DNA from: a virus
Virus record (IMG/VR): IMGVR_UViG_3300027730_000129
Coordinates: 1-25,563 of that record
Strand: one strand, 5' to 3'
Length of the DNA stretch: 25,563 bases
Shown: piece by piece, positions 1 to 7,726 of the stretch
Layout of the letters: the number at the start of each line of letters is the position of its first letter
How positions within the stretch are numbered: position 1 is the first letter of the stretch
Program-made: the position numbers and the translations under genes
The notes under the pieces: model-generated
What the model saw: only the letters and a program-made list of their open reading frames with translations
Database searches by the model: none
What the model was told of the DNA's origin: nothing

Positions 1-18
1 TGTAATAACAGTTAACTA

Positions 19-27
19 ATATTTATA
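19..27 (+). promoter_or_regulatory. candidate late-type promoter motif ATATTTATA
   Basis: ATATTTATA ends 12 bases before the ATG at 40. The same or a near-identical 9-mer precedes the genes at 3080, 7942, 14005, 16238 and 22140. It resembles the T4 late -10 element (TATAAATA) in composition and position. In DNA this AT-rich some copies must arise by chance; one lies inside the amidase gene near 1400. Promoter function is an inference. Confidence 0.4.
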
Positions 28-39
28 AAAAAATAAAGT

Positions 40-333
40 ATGAAAACAATAACTGAATTTATTGGGAAACACGGACTAATCGTAGTATTCGTTCTATTAA
101 TGGTGTCCACTTGTACTACTTCTATGAGTAGAAAAATGAGTGAAAAGAAAATGTTAAAACAAGTTGAGGGAGTCCAAAAAAGTTTGGATATCTTGACCAA
201 AACTCTACAAAAAGAAATCAAAGTTGAAGGATTGAAAGTTGAGAAAAGAATGATACAATCAACTGACAGAAAAATAATGGATTTGAATAGACAAGCTGAA
301 ATAGATAAAGAACTCAAGACCTTAGATAAATGA
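40..333 (+). CDS. small membrane-anchored coiled-coil protein
   Basis: This 97-residue protein has one hydrophobic segment at about residues 13-28, followed by a charged, helix-forming region rich in Lys, Glu, Leu and Gln that looks like a coiled coil. It is probably anchored in the inner membrane with the helix in the cytoplasm or periplasm. The hydrophobic stretch includes a Cys in a Ser/Thr-rich context, but no clear lipobox is visible. Its stop overlaps the start of the next membrane-protein gene (ATGA), so the two are translated together and may work together. The gene begins 12 bases after an ATATTTATA motif. I do not recognise the family; a spanin-like or holin-associated role is possible but unsupported. 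Confidence 0.7.
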   Translation: MKTITEFIGKHGLIVVFVLLMVSTCTTSMSRKMSEKKMLKQVEGVQKSLDILTKTLQKEIKVEGLKVEKRMIQSTDRKIMDLNRQAEIDKELKTLDK

Positions 334-1079
334 ATAACTTATTAAAATGGATTAAAGATAATCCCATCCGATCAATGTTCTTAGTCCCCATCTTTTTGGT
401 GGCGGGTATATCCATATCTCACGTTGTTGCTTGGTATGATATTACCAATCCATTCAGTTGGGCAATCTATCTATCGGTGGCAATAGAAATAGGTGCGATT
501 ACCGCTCTAATTGCCGCTACACAGAAGATTAAAGGTGGGGTATGGTTTATGTTCGGATTGGTCACATTCGTTCAAATGATTGGAAATATATTCTATTCAT
601 ATAAGGAGATTGATGCAAATGGTGAGTTATTCAAAGCCTGGGTTGAACTTATGTCCCCAATATTTGAGATATTTGGGACAGAACCAACGGATGTGATTTC
701 ACATAAAAGATGGTTGGCAATACTAGGTGGGGGATTACTCCCAATCATATCATTAACATCATTACATTTCTTTGTGAGATATGAAAAACCCAAACCAATA
801 ATTGAGAACGATAGGGATTTGGAAATAGTATCTTTGTTTGATTTGAAATCAACATTGGAACAAGAAGAAAAACCAAAGACAAAGAGGGGAAGAAAGAAAA
901 AAGAACCAATTCAAGAAGAACCAAAAGTTGAAGAGACTCAAGAAGTTGAGGAAATAATTGCTGAAGAAGTTGAAAGTATAACTGAGACAACAACACTACC
1001 AACAATACAATTCATACCAAAACCACAATATATTGAGAAACCAAAACCAAGAAAATTAACATATACTAAAATACAATAA
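330..1079 (+). CDS. four-helix membrane protein with charged C-terminal tail
   Basis: This 249-residue protein has about four hydrophobic segments (roughly residues 17-38, 43-64, 70-92 and 128-150). They are followed by a cytoplasmic-looking tail of about 100 residues rich in Lys, Glu and Pro, including a KRGRKKK cluster and a Glu-rich run. The tail looks disordered. It overlaps the preceding coiled-coil gene by four bases and sits directly before an amidase-like gene. That context would suit a membrane step in lysis or host-envelope remodelling, but the family is unknown to me and no holin signature is clear. Start ATG is set by the ATGA overlap. Confidence 0.7.
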   Translation: MNNLLKWIKDNPIRSMFLVPIFLVAGISISHVVAWYDITNPFSWAIYLSVAIEIGAITALIAATQKIKGGVWFMFGLVTFVQMIGNIFYSYKEIDANGELFKAWVELMSPIFEIFGTEPTDVISHKRWLAILGGGLLPIISLTSLHFFVRYEKPKPIIENDRDLEIVSLFDLKSTLEQEEKPKTKRGRKKKEPIQEEPKVEETQEVEEIIAEEVESITETTTLPTIQFIPKPQYIEKPKPRKLTYTKIQ

Positions 1080-1080
1080 A

Positions 1081-1671
1081 GTGGAGGTAATTAAATACGG
1101 AAACTTTAAACCATTAGGTAAACAAAAGAAGAAAAACCAAATAATTCTCACACACACCGGAAGGAATGTTGAGAATTATTTGGCTTCTTTGTTATATAGA
1201 TGTAATGGAAAATTTGATAGAATTCCAAATTATGTAATAAAGAAAAATGGGGATATATTGCAATTACTGGACAATATTGAACACACCAATTATTTCAATG
1301 AACCCAATATAAACAGAAACGGAATCATAATAAGTTTAGAAAATTTGGGGTGGTTAGAAAAACAACCATTGGAAAATTATTATGTTAATTGGATTGGTGA
1401 TATTTATAAGGGTATTCCTTATGAGAGAAAGTGGAGGGATTATTTTTTTTGGGATAAATATACATCAAATCAAATTGAAAGTTTGGGTTATCTACTCAAA
1501 ACAATAATGGATGAGATGAAAATAACCAAAGAAATAACAGGACACAATACAAAAATAAACGGAATTGAAATATTTAAGGGAATTGTATCTAGGAGTAATT
1601 TTGATGTGAATTATACTGATGTAAACCCTTCTTTTGATTTTGATAAATTAAGAAACATAATAGATATATGA
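1081..1671 (+). CDS. N-acetylmuramoyl-L-alanine amidase-like protein (Amidase_2 fold)
   Basis: This 196-residue protein probably cleaves the amide bond between MurNAc and L-Ala in peptidoglycan. The Amidase_2 layout is visible: a strand with a first zinc-ligand His (H25, ILTHT), a PNYVIKKNGDILQLL segment matching the family's 'fHyvIdrdG' strand, an 'IIISLENLGWL' strand matching 'sIGIelen', a second ligand His at H155 (ITGHN), and D180 before a NPSF segment where the third ligand (Cys or Asp) normally lies. The sequence is divergent, so activity is uncertain. I chose the GTG at 1081, one base after the previous stop, because no ATG lies nearby. Its stop overlaps the next start. Role could be lysis or tail-associated wall opening. 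Confidence 0.65.
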   Translation: MEVIKYGNFKPLGKQKKKNQIILTHTGRNVENYLASLLYRCNGKFDRIPNYVIKKNGDILQLLDNIEHTNYFNEPNINRNGIIISLENLGWLEKQPLENYYVNWIGDIYKGIPYERKWRDYFFWDKYTSNQIESLGYLLKTIMDEMKITKEITGHNTKINGIEIFKGIVSRSNFDVNYTDVNPSFDFDKLRNIIDI

Positions 1672-2336
1672 ACAAACATGATGAAATAAAGAGATTACTA
1701 AAAGCATCACAAAATATGTTGTCTAGTAGTAATACAATTTATGAAATGAATGAAATCAGACAAAAATATAGCCTAATATTAGAACAAGGTGTTGTCCCAA
1801 CTTCTGGTGATATAACCAAAAAAATTAATGTAGCTTCAGCAATTGAAGATGATATGGATTTTGGTAGACAAAGACAATCTGATAGAGGGGGAGATAGGAG
1901 ACAACCTGATAGGGATATGTCTTATGATGAAGAAACTAAATCATCACCAAGAGATAAAAGACAGGCATATAGAATATCTGGGGGTATTTTAGTCTTTCAT
2001 GGGAAAAAACAATCAGAACTTGAAATAACTACAGATGAAAAAGTGGCTTTTCAAGAAACAATGAATGAATTTGTAACTGAAGTATCTGATTTAGCTGAGT
2101 TTAATCAATTAAATGTTTATCCAAATTTAGTTGAATGGTCTGGTAAATTAATTGAGTTTGAAATTGATTTTATATTTTCATTAGGTGAAGAAAATGGAAT
2201 ATATATCAGAGGGGAAATGATTAATACCGATGATGATTTTATGGAAATGATACAAAAACTAAAAACTTATTATGAAAAGTTCAAATCAAAATGGTCCAAA
2301 GTATTAGGTAATAGAAAATTAACTAAAATGCCATAA
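1668..2336 (+). CDS. unknown phage protein with Arg/Asp-rich linker
   Basis: This is a 222-residue protein I do not recognise. It has a helical N-terminal part (about residues 1-40), a hydrophilic linker at about 62-100 rich in Arg, Asp, Gln and Gly that is likely disordered, and a C-terminal alpha/beta domain (about 100-215) with alternating strands. Its four-base overlap with the amidase-like gene and two-base gap to the next gene place it in the 40-4453 operon with probable virion proteins. No catalytic motif is visible. Confidence 0.7.
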   Translation: MNKHDEIKRLLKASQNMLSSSNTIYEMNEIRQKYSLILEQGVVPTSGDITKKINVASAIEDDMDFGRQRQSDRGGDRRQPDRDMSYDEETKSSPRDKRQAYRISGGILVFHGKKQSELEITTDEKVAFQETMNEFVTEVSDLAEFNQLNVYPNLVEWSGKLIEFEIDFIFSLGEENGIYIRGEMINTDDDFMEMIQKLKTYYEKFKSKWSKVLGNRKLTKMP

Positions 2337-2338
2337 AT

Positions 2339-3055
2339 ATGAGTTTAACTAAAAACTTGGCGAATAAAATTGGAAATCTTGCCACATCAAGTGGAGGGGA
2401 AGACCAAGGAGAATTATTTAAATCAACTAGTGATATTATGAGTAAACTAGAACAAACAGAAAACACAATAATCAAGAAAAAGATTAAAAAAGGGGATATA
2501 GTTAATAATCTGTCCCAAAAAACACCAAAAATGGACAAACCTATTGGTAAATTATATTCAATGGGAAAATCAGAGACTAAAGAAGTTACTGGGTCAGGTA
2601 GTGCCGGTGGATATTCCGTCCCGCTATTTACAACTAATAAAAAAGATATGACAGAAAAATGGAGTCAAAAATATAAAGATTCTATTGACTGTGACAATCC
2701 AAAAGGTTTCAGTCAAAAAGCACATTGTCAAGGAAAATCAGATAAAGGTGAATTCAAGGAAGCAACTGGAGTTGCGTCTTCAGGTTCTTATGTGACTCCA
2801 GCGGCTTGGGCTAAGTCAACAAGTAAAAAAGATTGGAGAGGCAAGAGTAAAACTCAAATACCTGGTGGTAAATTCGTAACCGTAAAAAAGAAATGTAAAA
2901 AATTTCCATATTGTAACCAAGGGGATATCAAAGCATTAAAGTTTACTAATGAAGAAATGATAAAAAGAACGATTTCTGAATTAAGTAAAAAATATAATCT
3001 TAGTGAACAAATGATTAAGAAAATGATAATCAATCATTACTCAAACATAAAATGA
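2339..3055 (+). CDS. unknown phage protein with Gly/Ser repeats and two Cys pairs
   Basis: This 238-residue basic, low-complexity protein has two copies of a short motif: EVTGSGSAGGYSVPLF near residues 80-96 and EATGVASSGSYVTPAAW near 140-157. Between them is a Cys-containing stretch, DCDNPKGFSQKAHC, and after the second copy comes KKCKKFPYC. The C-terminal 40 residues form a basic amphipathic helix (FTNEEMIKRTISE) that resembles the helical tag seen in other proteins of this window. I have an impression that the Gly/Ser motif and the Cys stretch recur in environmental phage proteins, but the function is unknown. A virion or head-internal role is inferred from context. Confidence 0.65.
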   Translation: MSLTKNLANKIGNLATSSGGEDQGELFKSTSDIMSKLEQTENTIIKKKIKKGDIVNNLSQKTPKMDKPIGKLYSMGKSETKEVTGSGSAGGYSVPLFTTNKKDMTEKWSQKYKDSIDCDNPKGFSQKAHCQGKSDKGEFKEATGVASSGSYVTPAAWAKSTSKKDWRGKSKTQIPGGKFVTVKKKCKKFPYCNQGDIKALKFTNEEMIKRTISELSKKYNLSEQMIKKMIINHYSNIK

Positions 3056-3057
3056 AC

Positions 3058-3066
3058 ATATTTATA
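3058..3066 (+). promoter_or_regulatory. candidate late-type promoter motif ATATTTATA
   Basis: An exact ATATTTATA copy starts just after the upstream stop and ends 13 bases before the ATG at 3080, the same spacing as at 19-27. It would give the head-type gene at 3080 its own transcript within the operon. Promoter function is inferred from position only. Confidence 0.4.
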
Positions 3067-3079
3067 ATAAAAACAAACA

Positions 3080-4453
3080 ATGAAATACTCAGACAAATAC
3101 TTAAAAAAAGCTATTAGACATAACCTTAATGAAACCTTGAAAGACAAGGCTGATATGTTGTATGGTAAAATAAAAGAAATGGAAATTGAAGAAGCTTTTG
3201 GAGACGAGAAAGGCATGGGGGACAACACTCCTTTTTTACCAAAAGGAACTAGATTGCGTAAATTTAAATCAGGTAAAAAATTTGATGACCTTAAAGATGG
3301 CGACATTGGAGGTATAACACGAAAACGTGAATTTGAAAATATGTTAAAAGATTTATTGGGCAAAATTGAAGATGATGACGACAATGGCGAGTATTTCTTA
3401 GACCCTGAAGGTGGTAACGATGATTTAGTTACTGAAGGAAGATTATGCGAACAATGTGGTGTTGGTAAAATGAATGAAGGTGAATGTAATGAGTGTGGTT
3501 ATAGTAAATTAAACGAGAGATCACATGACTTAAATCGTAAAAACAAATTTGATTATGTTGAAAGTAGACAACTTAAAGGTAATCAAAGAAATTTGGACAA
3601 GAACAAAAATGGAAAACTTGACTCAGAGGATTTCAAACTTCTTCGTAAAGGCAAACATCGTGAAGAGACCAAAGAAGGTAAGAAATTCCCCGATTTAACT
3701 GGTGATGGTAAAGTAACAAGAAAGGACATTTTAAAAGGACGTGGTGTTAAACTAAAAGAATCTATTGAATATCGTATTAAAGATAGTCGTGGAGATATCA
3801 TCAGATTAAGTGAGGATGATATGGTTGATTTAATTGAAAATATTGTTAATGAACAAAAGACAAAAATGAAATCATTGGAAAAACCTAGAGGTATGGTAAC
3901 ATATGAAAAAGCTCATAGAGAATCTGGAAAAGAAAACAAAGACTATATGACATCTTTGGGTAAAAAGATGAAAGATTATCTTAAAGACGGATCAAAAGGA
4001 AAATATGAAATGAACCCTAAAAAGTTTCCAGTTGGGAATGGCGAATTGGGAGAAATGAGTAAAAAAGCTTATGAGATGACAGATGAGTTGGAAGACTTTA
4101 ATTATGAAATTGGAGGACAAAATTTCCCAGTTTCTGACGGAATTGAGTTTAATGAAAAACGTATGGATAAATACTTTAAAGGAGACTCAACAACTGGAAA
4201 TGCACCTGGTGGAAACGCCTTAGAATCTGATGCCAATGAAAGATTCAATAAGATGAGAAAAAAGAATACTCTAAAGAAACTAAAAGACCAATCTTACAAA
4301 CGCGTATCACAACCAGTATTTGATGAAAAATTTGAGGAAGTTGGAAAGTTGAATTTAAAAATGGAAACTATTGATGAGAAAAGAATCAATATCTTAAATG
4401 AAGAATTTGACCGAATAAAAAATTTATTTTCATATAATAGAAAAACTCAATAA
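3080..4453 (+). CDS. probable head/core protein with zinc ribbon and two EF-hand/dockerin-like loops
   Basis: This is a 457-residue, highly charged protein. The N-terminus is a basic helix ending at a T4-type prohead-protease site (LNE, residues 16-18). A zinc ribbon follows (C123, C126, C136, C139; CxxC-x9-CxxC). Then come two calcium-binding loops of EF-hand/dockerin pattern: D173-N175-N177-D181-D184 and D205-D209-D216. An internal copy of the window's helical tag lies at 241-258 (IRLSEDDMVDLIENIVNE). Further (L/I)-x-E sites include LNE 144-146, LKE 225-227 and LNE 439-441, so it could be processed at several points like T4 head core proteins. The family is not recognised; the scaffold or internal head role is inferred. 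It is followed by a strong terminator. Confidence 0.7.
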   Translation: MKYSDKYLKKAIRHNLNETLKDKADMLYGKIKEMEIEEAFGDEKGMGDNTPFLPKGTRLRKFKSGKKFDDLKDGDIGGITRKREFENMLKDLLGKIEDDDDNGEYFLDPEGGNDDLVTEGRLCEQCGVGKMNEGECNECGYSKLNERSHDLNRKNKFDYVESRQLKGNQRNLDKNKNGKLDSEDFKLLRKGKHREETKEGKKFPDLTGDGKVTRKDILKGRGVKLKESIEYRIKDSRGDIIRLSEDDMVDLIENIVNEQKTKMKSLEKPRGMVTYEKAHRESGKENKDYMTSLGKKMKDYLKDGSKGKYEMNPKKFPVGNGELGEMSKKAYEMTDELEDFNYEIGGQNFPVSDGIEFNEKRMDKYFKGDSTTGNAPGGNALESDANERFNKMRKKNTLKKLKDQSYKRVSQPVFDEKFEEVGKLNLKMETIDEKRINILNEEFDRIKNLFSYNRKTQ

Positions 4454-4481
4454 TATACATTTGTTAAATATACATTATAAT

Positions 4482-4516
4482 TTCTCCATAAGCTAATCCT
4501 TATGGAGAATTTTTTT
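4482..4516 (+). terminator. rho-independent terminator overlapping the next start codon
   Basis: A perfect 11-bp stem (TTCTCCATAAG / CTTATGGAGAA, 4482-4492 and 4499-4509) has a six-base loop and is followed by seven T's (4510-4516). It ends the operon upstream. The downstream arm contains the ATG of the next gene (4502). Confidence 0.85.
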
Positions 4517-4969
4517 AATTATTTATCAAAACCCTTACCCTCCGATGATGTTGATGTTTGGTTTAGAGTCAATAATATAATCCCAGAGAAATTGGAATTA
4601 TATTCTGACTTTAGTCTTTCATTACATATGATTATATGTGAGACCTATTTGGGTAATACAACAGATAGTAATGAAACTAAGATAAAATTAACCAATGAAG
4701 ATAATTTAAACCATTTTGAATGGTGTTTTAACAAGACAATTGAAAACTTTAAGAAAGAAGGACTTGTTTTTAAAAAGAAGGGGGAACATTTTGATTATTT
4801 CAAAAGTTTTTTTATGGATGTGTACTATAACCAAAAGGAGGAAAAGGTTAAAAGTAGTGTTAAAACTTTCTTAATGCAATTGTTTAATACTAAGACATCA
4901 TTTTCAAAATCTGATTTAGATTTGATTTCAGTTATATATAAAAACCTTGATAAGAATATGTCTATTTAA
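4502..4969 (+). CDS. unknown phage protein
   Basis: This 155-residue protein is not recognised. It is mostly helical, with many aromatic residues (Phe, Tyr, Trp) and no visible catalytic motif or membrane segment. The ATG at 4502 lies within the 3' arm of the terminator hairpin, so initiation there would be blocked when the hairpin forms. The next in-frame Met is residue 43 of this model, and the first 42 residues look like ordinary protein, so I keep the upstream start with some doubt. It may be read from transcripts that pass the terminator. Confidence 0.55.
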   Translation: MENFFNYLSKPLPSDDVDVWFRVNNIIPEKLELYSDFSLSLHMIICETYLGNTTDSNETKIKLTNEDNLNHFEWCFNKTIENFKKEGLVFKKKGEHFDYFKSFFMDVYYNQKEEKVKSSVKTFLMQLFNTKTSFSKSDLDLISVIYKNLDKNMSI

Positions 4970-5022
4970 CTTTTTCTATTTACAATTAAATAAAATAAAT
5001 CTAAAATTAAATAAAAAAAACA

Positions 5023-5202
5023 ATGGAAACATTAGAAAAAATCAAAACATTAGTTGAAGAATTGACAACAGATACAACAAAATTCTTTAAGGGTAATAAC
5101 AGTGCTGGAACTAGAGCGAGAAAATTAGCACAAGATATTAAAATTCAACTACAAACACTTAGAACTGAAATTTTAGAAGAAAGAAAAAAAACCGATGCTT
5201 AG
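5023..5202 (+). CDS. histone H1-like DNA-binding protein, Bacteroidota type
   Basis: This 59-residue protein matches the short histone H1-like (Hc1) proteins of Bacteroidota. It has an N-terminal acidic/hydrophobic helix, then KFFKGNNSAGTRARKLAQDI, which corresponds to the family's conserved 'NKAAGTRARK' core, then a second charged helix. Such proteins bind DNA and are thought to help compact the nucleoid. In a phage it could coat phage DNA or compete with the host protein. The leader is a run of A and T without a Shine-Dalgarno sequence. Its TAG stop overlaps the start of the next gene. The gene is short enough to be missed by a 60-residue cutoff. Confidence 0.82.
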   Translation: METLEKIKTLVEELTTDTTKFFKGNNSAGTRARKLAQDIKIQLQTLRTEILEERKKTDA

Positions 5203-5383
5203 TTTAGATAGTTTATTTTTATTCGTGTTTATTTTTTCAATTCTTGTCCTAACAAGGACTTGCATTACATTTGTTAGCTCTCTCTTTTCAAATCCCCCTC
5301 GAAGGTTAATTTTTAATAGTAGAGAGCTAATATTGTTAGGGATGACAATATCATACATAATAACATACTTAATTAGAATATGA
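5195..5383 (+). CDS. small protein with two membrane segments
   Basis: This 62-residue protein has two hydrophobic segments (about residues 7-27 and 44-60) separated by a short basic loop with NPPRR. It overlaps the histone-like gene by eight bases and the next gene by four, which supports it as a real, co-translated gene. It is a holin-like size and topology, but that is only a possibility. Confidence 0.6.
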   Translation: MLSLDSLFLFVFIFSILVLTRTCITFVSSLFSNPPRRLIFNSRELILLGMTISYIITYLIRI

Positions 5384-5820
5384 GTTTATATAAAGAATTT
5401 TCAACACTATTTCCATATATACAATCTGTAAGAAAGATTGAAACGTATTTGTCTTTTGATATCAGTTTTCCTAATACTTGGAAAATACCCAAGAAATATG
5501 TTGATGAAACCAAAATCATGGAACAACAAAGTACAGTACCAAATGAAAGATTATTTTCATATGTAAGTGAATTTAATGAAACTGAAATAGAACGGGTATA
5601 TCAAAACATTTGTAGTATCATCAAGTACAATAAGGAAAGGGAAGAAAAGGACAAATTGTTTGAAGACAAAGTTAATGAACTTAAACGGATATTTGAGAAA
5701 CAAAATTTAGATAAATTAAAGGGTTTGAATTTTCAAATTAATGAAATAATTGATCCCAAACAAAAATTAAAATTGGAAGACGATGAAGAACAAATCAACA
5801 CAGATAGAGTGGCTGTTTAG
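5380..5820 (+). CDS. unknown phage protein with coiled-coil half
   Basis: This 146-residue protein is not recognised. The first 60 residues look globular, with aromatic residues. Residues about 65-120 are rich in Lys and Glu with heptad-like Leu/Ile/Phe spacing and probably form a coiled coil. The tail is acidic. Both ends overlap neighbouring genes (ATGA at the start, 38 bases with the gene at 5783), showing a tightly packed operon. Confidence 0.65.
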   Translation: MSLYKEFSTLFPYIQSVRKIETYLSFDISFPNTWKIPKKYVDETKIMEQQSTVPNERLFSYVSEFNETEIERVYQNICSIIKYNKEREEKDKLFEDKVNELKRIFEKQNLDKLKGLNFQINEIIDPKQKLKLEDDEEQINTDRVAV

Positions 5821-5968
5821 TGAGATTAAAAAAGGTGAAAATCAAACCAACCTCCAAAAACTTGAAACAATCAAGGAAATCAAAAAATATAAAAAAGAAG
5901 ATATTTTACCACAAAAACCAAAGAAACTAACAATATGGCAAAGAATCAAGAAGGTGTTAATGGGTTAA
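5783..5968 (+). CDS. small basic unknown protein
   Basis: This 61-residue Lys-rich protein is probably helical. It ends in a basic, Trp-containing helix (LTIWQRIKKVLMG) that could touch a membrane or nucleic acid. It overlaps the genes on both sides in other frames (38 and 34 bases), as in phage operons of small accessory genes. The family is not recognised and the coding call rests on length, overlap pattern and composition. Confidence 0.5.
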   Translation: MKNKSTQIEWLFSEIKKGENQTNLQKLETIKEIKKYKKEDILPQKPKKLTIWQRIKKVLMG

Positions 5969-6183
5969 TTCAAAAAATGGCAATGGTGTCAGATGGATTA
6001 TTAGACATAATACCAAACTCAAAAGTGGTAGTTGTATATTCCCTTAATGATAATGATTTCAATATGATTAAAACTCAAGTGAATGACTTTTCAAATACCA
6101 CCCAATTTAAAATAGATATTTCTGGAACTGAGTTTATTTTTTTAAAAGAAACGCAGTTGAATATGTCTGGAGATACTCTCTAG
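5935..6183 (+). CDS. small unknown protein
   Basis: This 82-residue protein has an alpha/beta look: a helix, the strand KVVVVYSL, a helix, then strands up to FIFLKETQ. No known motif is visible. It overlaps the upstream gene by 34 bases. Its last 50 bases overlap the 3' end of the minus-strand gene at 6134-6772, so the two are convergent overlapping genes. Confidence 0.6.
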   Translation: MAKNQEGVNGLIQKMAMVSDGLLDIIPNSKVVVVYSLNDNDFNMIKTQVNDFSNTTQFKIDISGTEFIFLKETQLNMSGDTL

Positions 6184-6772
6184 AAAACCCATTATCCACC
6201 AACATATCATATAATGATTTCCTCTGTATTGTGGAATAATCATTAACAATCATACAATCTTTACGATTTGTTTTAACAAATAAATTTGATAAAACATCGG
6301 TGAACCTAAGAGCATCTTCTTCACTTTTGAATGTAAATAGATTTATCTTTTCTTCATTTTGAAGAACAATCTTGTTGTTTAGTTTTGATATCATTTTTAA
6401 ACCACCACCCTTTAAATATTTGTTTATAAATTGGTTGGTGGTTATTTTATTTTTTGTCTTGTAATCCAAAAATGATTCTTCCTTGTTGTATTGATGAATC
6501 TTTATAATACTGAACTCATCAGTGTCCAATTCAACCTTAATATTCCTACCCAAACTATCTTTAAGGTATATTGGATCCTTTCGTTTATCTTTTCCGATTA
6601 AGGCGATTTCATAATTACAAGGTTTTCCATTCTGAGTCTGAACATTGAAAATAACATTTTCACTTTTCTTTAACAGATTTTCATAACCTTTCTTTGCCTT
6701 ATCAAAGGTGATAAACTTATTGATTATTTTTTTCTTTTCTTTATTTTTGAATAGGACTATTTGGTAGTTCAT
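6134..6772 (-). CDS. unknown phage protein
   Basis: This 212-residue protein begins at the ATG at 6772 (MNYQIVLFKN). A longer open frame continues upstream to 6997, but it runs antisense through the DnaJ J-domain coding region and is not credible. The protein is basic with mixed strands and helices. The N-terminal domain has a KPCNYEIALI strand, and the C-terminal part includes SEEDALRFTDVL and NGFSREYLQ segments. The family is unknown to me. It is divergent from dnaJ, with only 36 bases between the two start codons. Confidence 0.7.
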   Translation of the reverse strand: MNYQIVLFKNKEKKKIINKFITFDKAKKGYENLLKKSENVIFNVQTQNGKPCNYEIALIGKDKRKDPIYLKDSLGRNIKVELDTDEFSIIKIHQYNKEESFLDYKTKNKITTNQFINKYLKGGGLKMISKLNNKIVLQNEEKINLFTFKSEEDALRFTDVLSNLFVKTNRKDCMIVNDYSTIQRKSLYDMLVDNGFSREYLQTYSTAFLLKK

Positions 6773-6808
6773 AATATAAAAATAATTAGACTTTAAATAA
6801 TATAAATA
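6773..6808. promoter_or_regulatory. divergent promoter region
   Basis: The 36 bases between the divergent starts at 6772 (minus) and 6809 (plus) are almost pure A/T and include TATAAATA directly before the dnaJ ATG. Both promoters must lie here or inside the opposing genes. No precise element can be assigned. Confidence 0.35.
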
Positions 6809-7726
6809 ATGGAAAATTACTATGACATATTGGGTGTAACTGAAACCGCCACCCCAGATGAAATCAAAAAGACATATAGAAAGTTGGCAATGGAACATCA
6901 TCCAGACAAAAGTGGGGATGAAGAGAAGTTTAAAAAAATATCTCAAGCCTATGATATATTGGGGGATGATACCAAACGACAACAATACGATAACCAAAGA
7001 AAAAATCCATATGGTGACTTAGGCAGTATGTTTAATGACTTCTTCAATGGCGGGGGATTTACACAACGTAAAACCAGTGCTCCTGAGAAAGTTGTTAATG
7101 TTGAAATTGGTTGTCTTGAATCATATATTGGTGTTGAAAAGACATTTGAATATGAACGAAAGATTAAATGTGAACCTTGTAATGGTGCTGGAGGTGAAAG
7201 AATAAGATGTCATCAATGTAATGGTGTTGGACATACAACAATAACAATGGGGTCAGGGTTTTTTCAACAAGTAATAAGACAACCTTGTAACACTTGTAGA
7301 GGCGTTGGTGAGTTATTTAAAAAAGTTTGTAATGGATGTGGTGGTTCTGGTACAAACCCCAAAAAAGATTCAATTAAGGTCAAAATACCCCAAGGTATTG
7401 ATGAAGGACAGTTTCTAAGATTACAAGGTAAGGGTGATTATTTTAGTGGGGGATATGGTAATTTAATTATTCGTGTGTTCATTAAACCAAAAGATAATTT
7501 TGAGAAGAGAGAAAATCATTTAATATATCAATCATATCTAAGCTTAAATGATTTATCCAAAGAAAATCTTGAAATACCCCACCCCAATGGAAATATCCTC
7601 GTCAAATTACCAGATGATTTTGATTCAACCAAACCATTGAGGGTAAAAGGAAAAGGATATAGGGGTGAGTATATTGGGGATTTGATTATCTATCTAAATG
7701 TTAAATTTAATAGAAAAGGGAAATAA
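6809..7726 (+). CDS. dnaJ: DnaJ (Hsp40) co-chaperone
   Basis: This 305-residue class I J-protein would stimulate Hsp70 (DnaK) ATPase and deliver unfolded proteins. The J domain spans about residues 1-65 with the catalytic H31-P32-D33. A short Gly/Phe stretch with DFFNGGGF follows. The zinc domain begins at C121 and has all four CxxCxGxG-type repeats ([32 protein letters not shown]). The C-terminal substrate-binding domain includes [19 protein letters not shown]. It is shorter than the E. coli protein (about 376 residues), with a reduced Gly/Phe region and C-terminus, but every functional site is present. It presumably recruits host DnaK for phage protein folding or replication. No DnaK or GrpE gene is in the window. 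Confidence 0.93.
   Translation: MENYYDILGVTETATPDEIKKTYRKLAMEHHPDKSGDEEKFKKISQAYDILGDDTKRQQYDNQRKNPYGDLGSMFNDFFNGGGFTQRKTSAPEKVVNVEIGCLESYIGVEKTFEYERKIKCEPCNGAGGERIRCHQCNGVGHTTITMGSGFFQQVIRQPCNTCRGVGELFKKVCNGCGGSGTNPKKDSIKVKIPQGIDEGQFLRLQGKGDYFSGGYGNLIIRVFIKPKDNFEKRENHLIYQSYLSLNDLSKENLEIPHPNGNILVKLPDDFDSTKPLRVKGKGYRGEYIGDLIIYLNVKFNRKGK

Noticed and set aside
6773-6997. Upstream extension of the minus-strand gene at 6134
   Set aside because: It runs antisense through the conserved J domain of dnaJ. The ATG at 6772 gives a normal start next to an A/T-rich gap.
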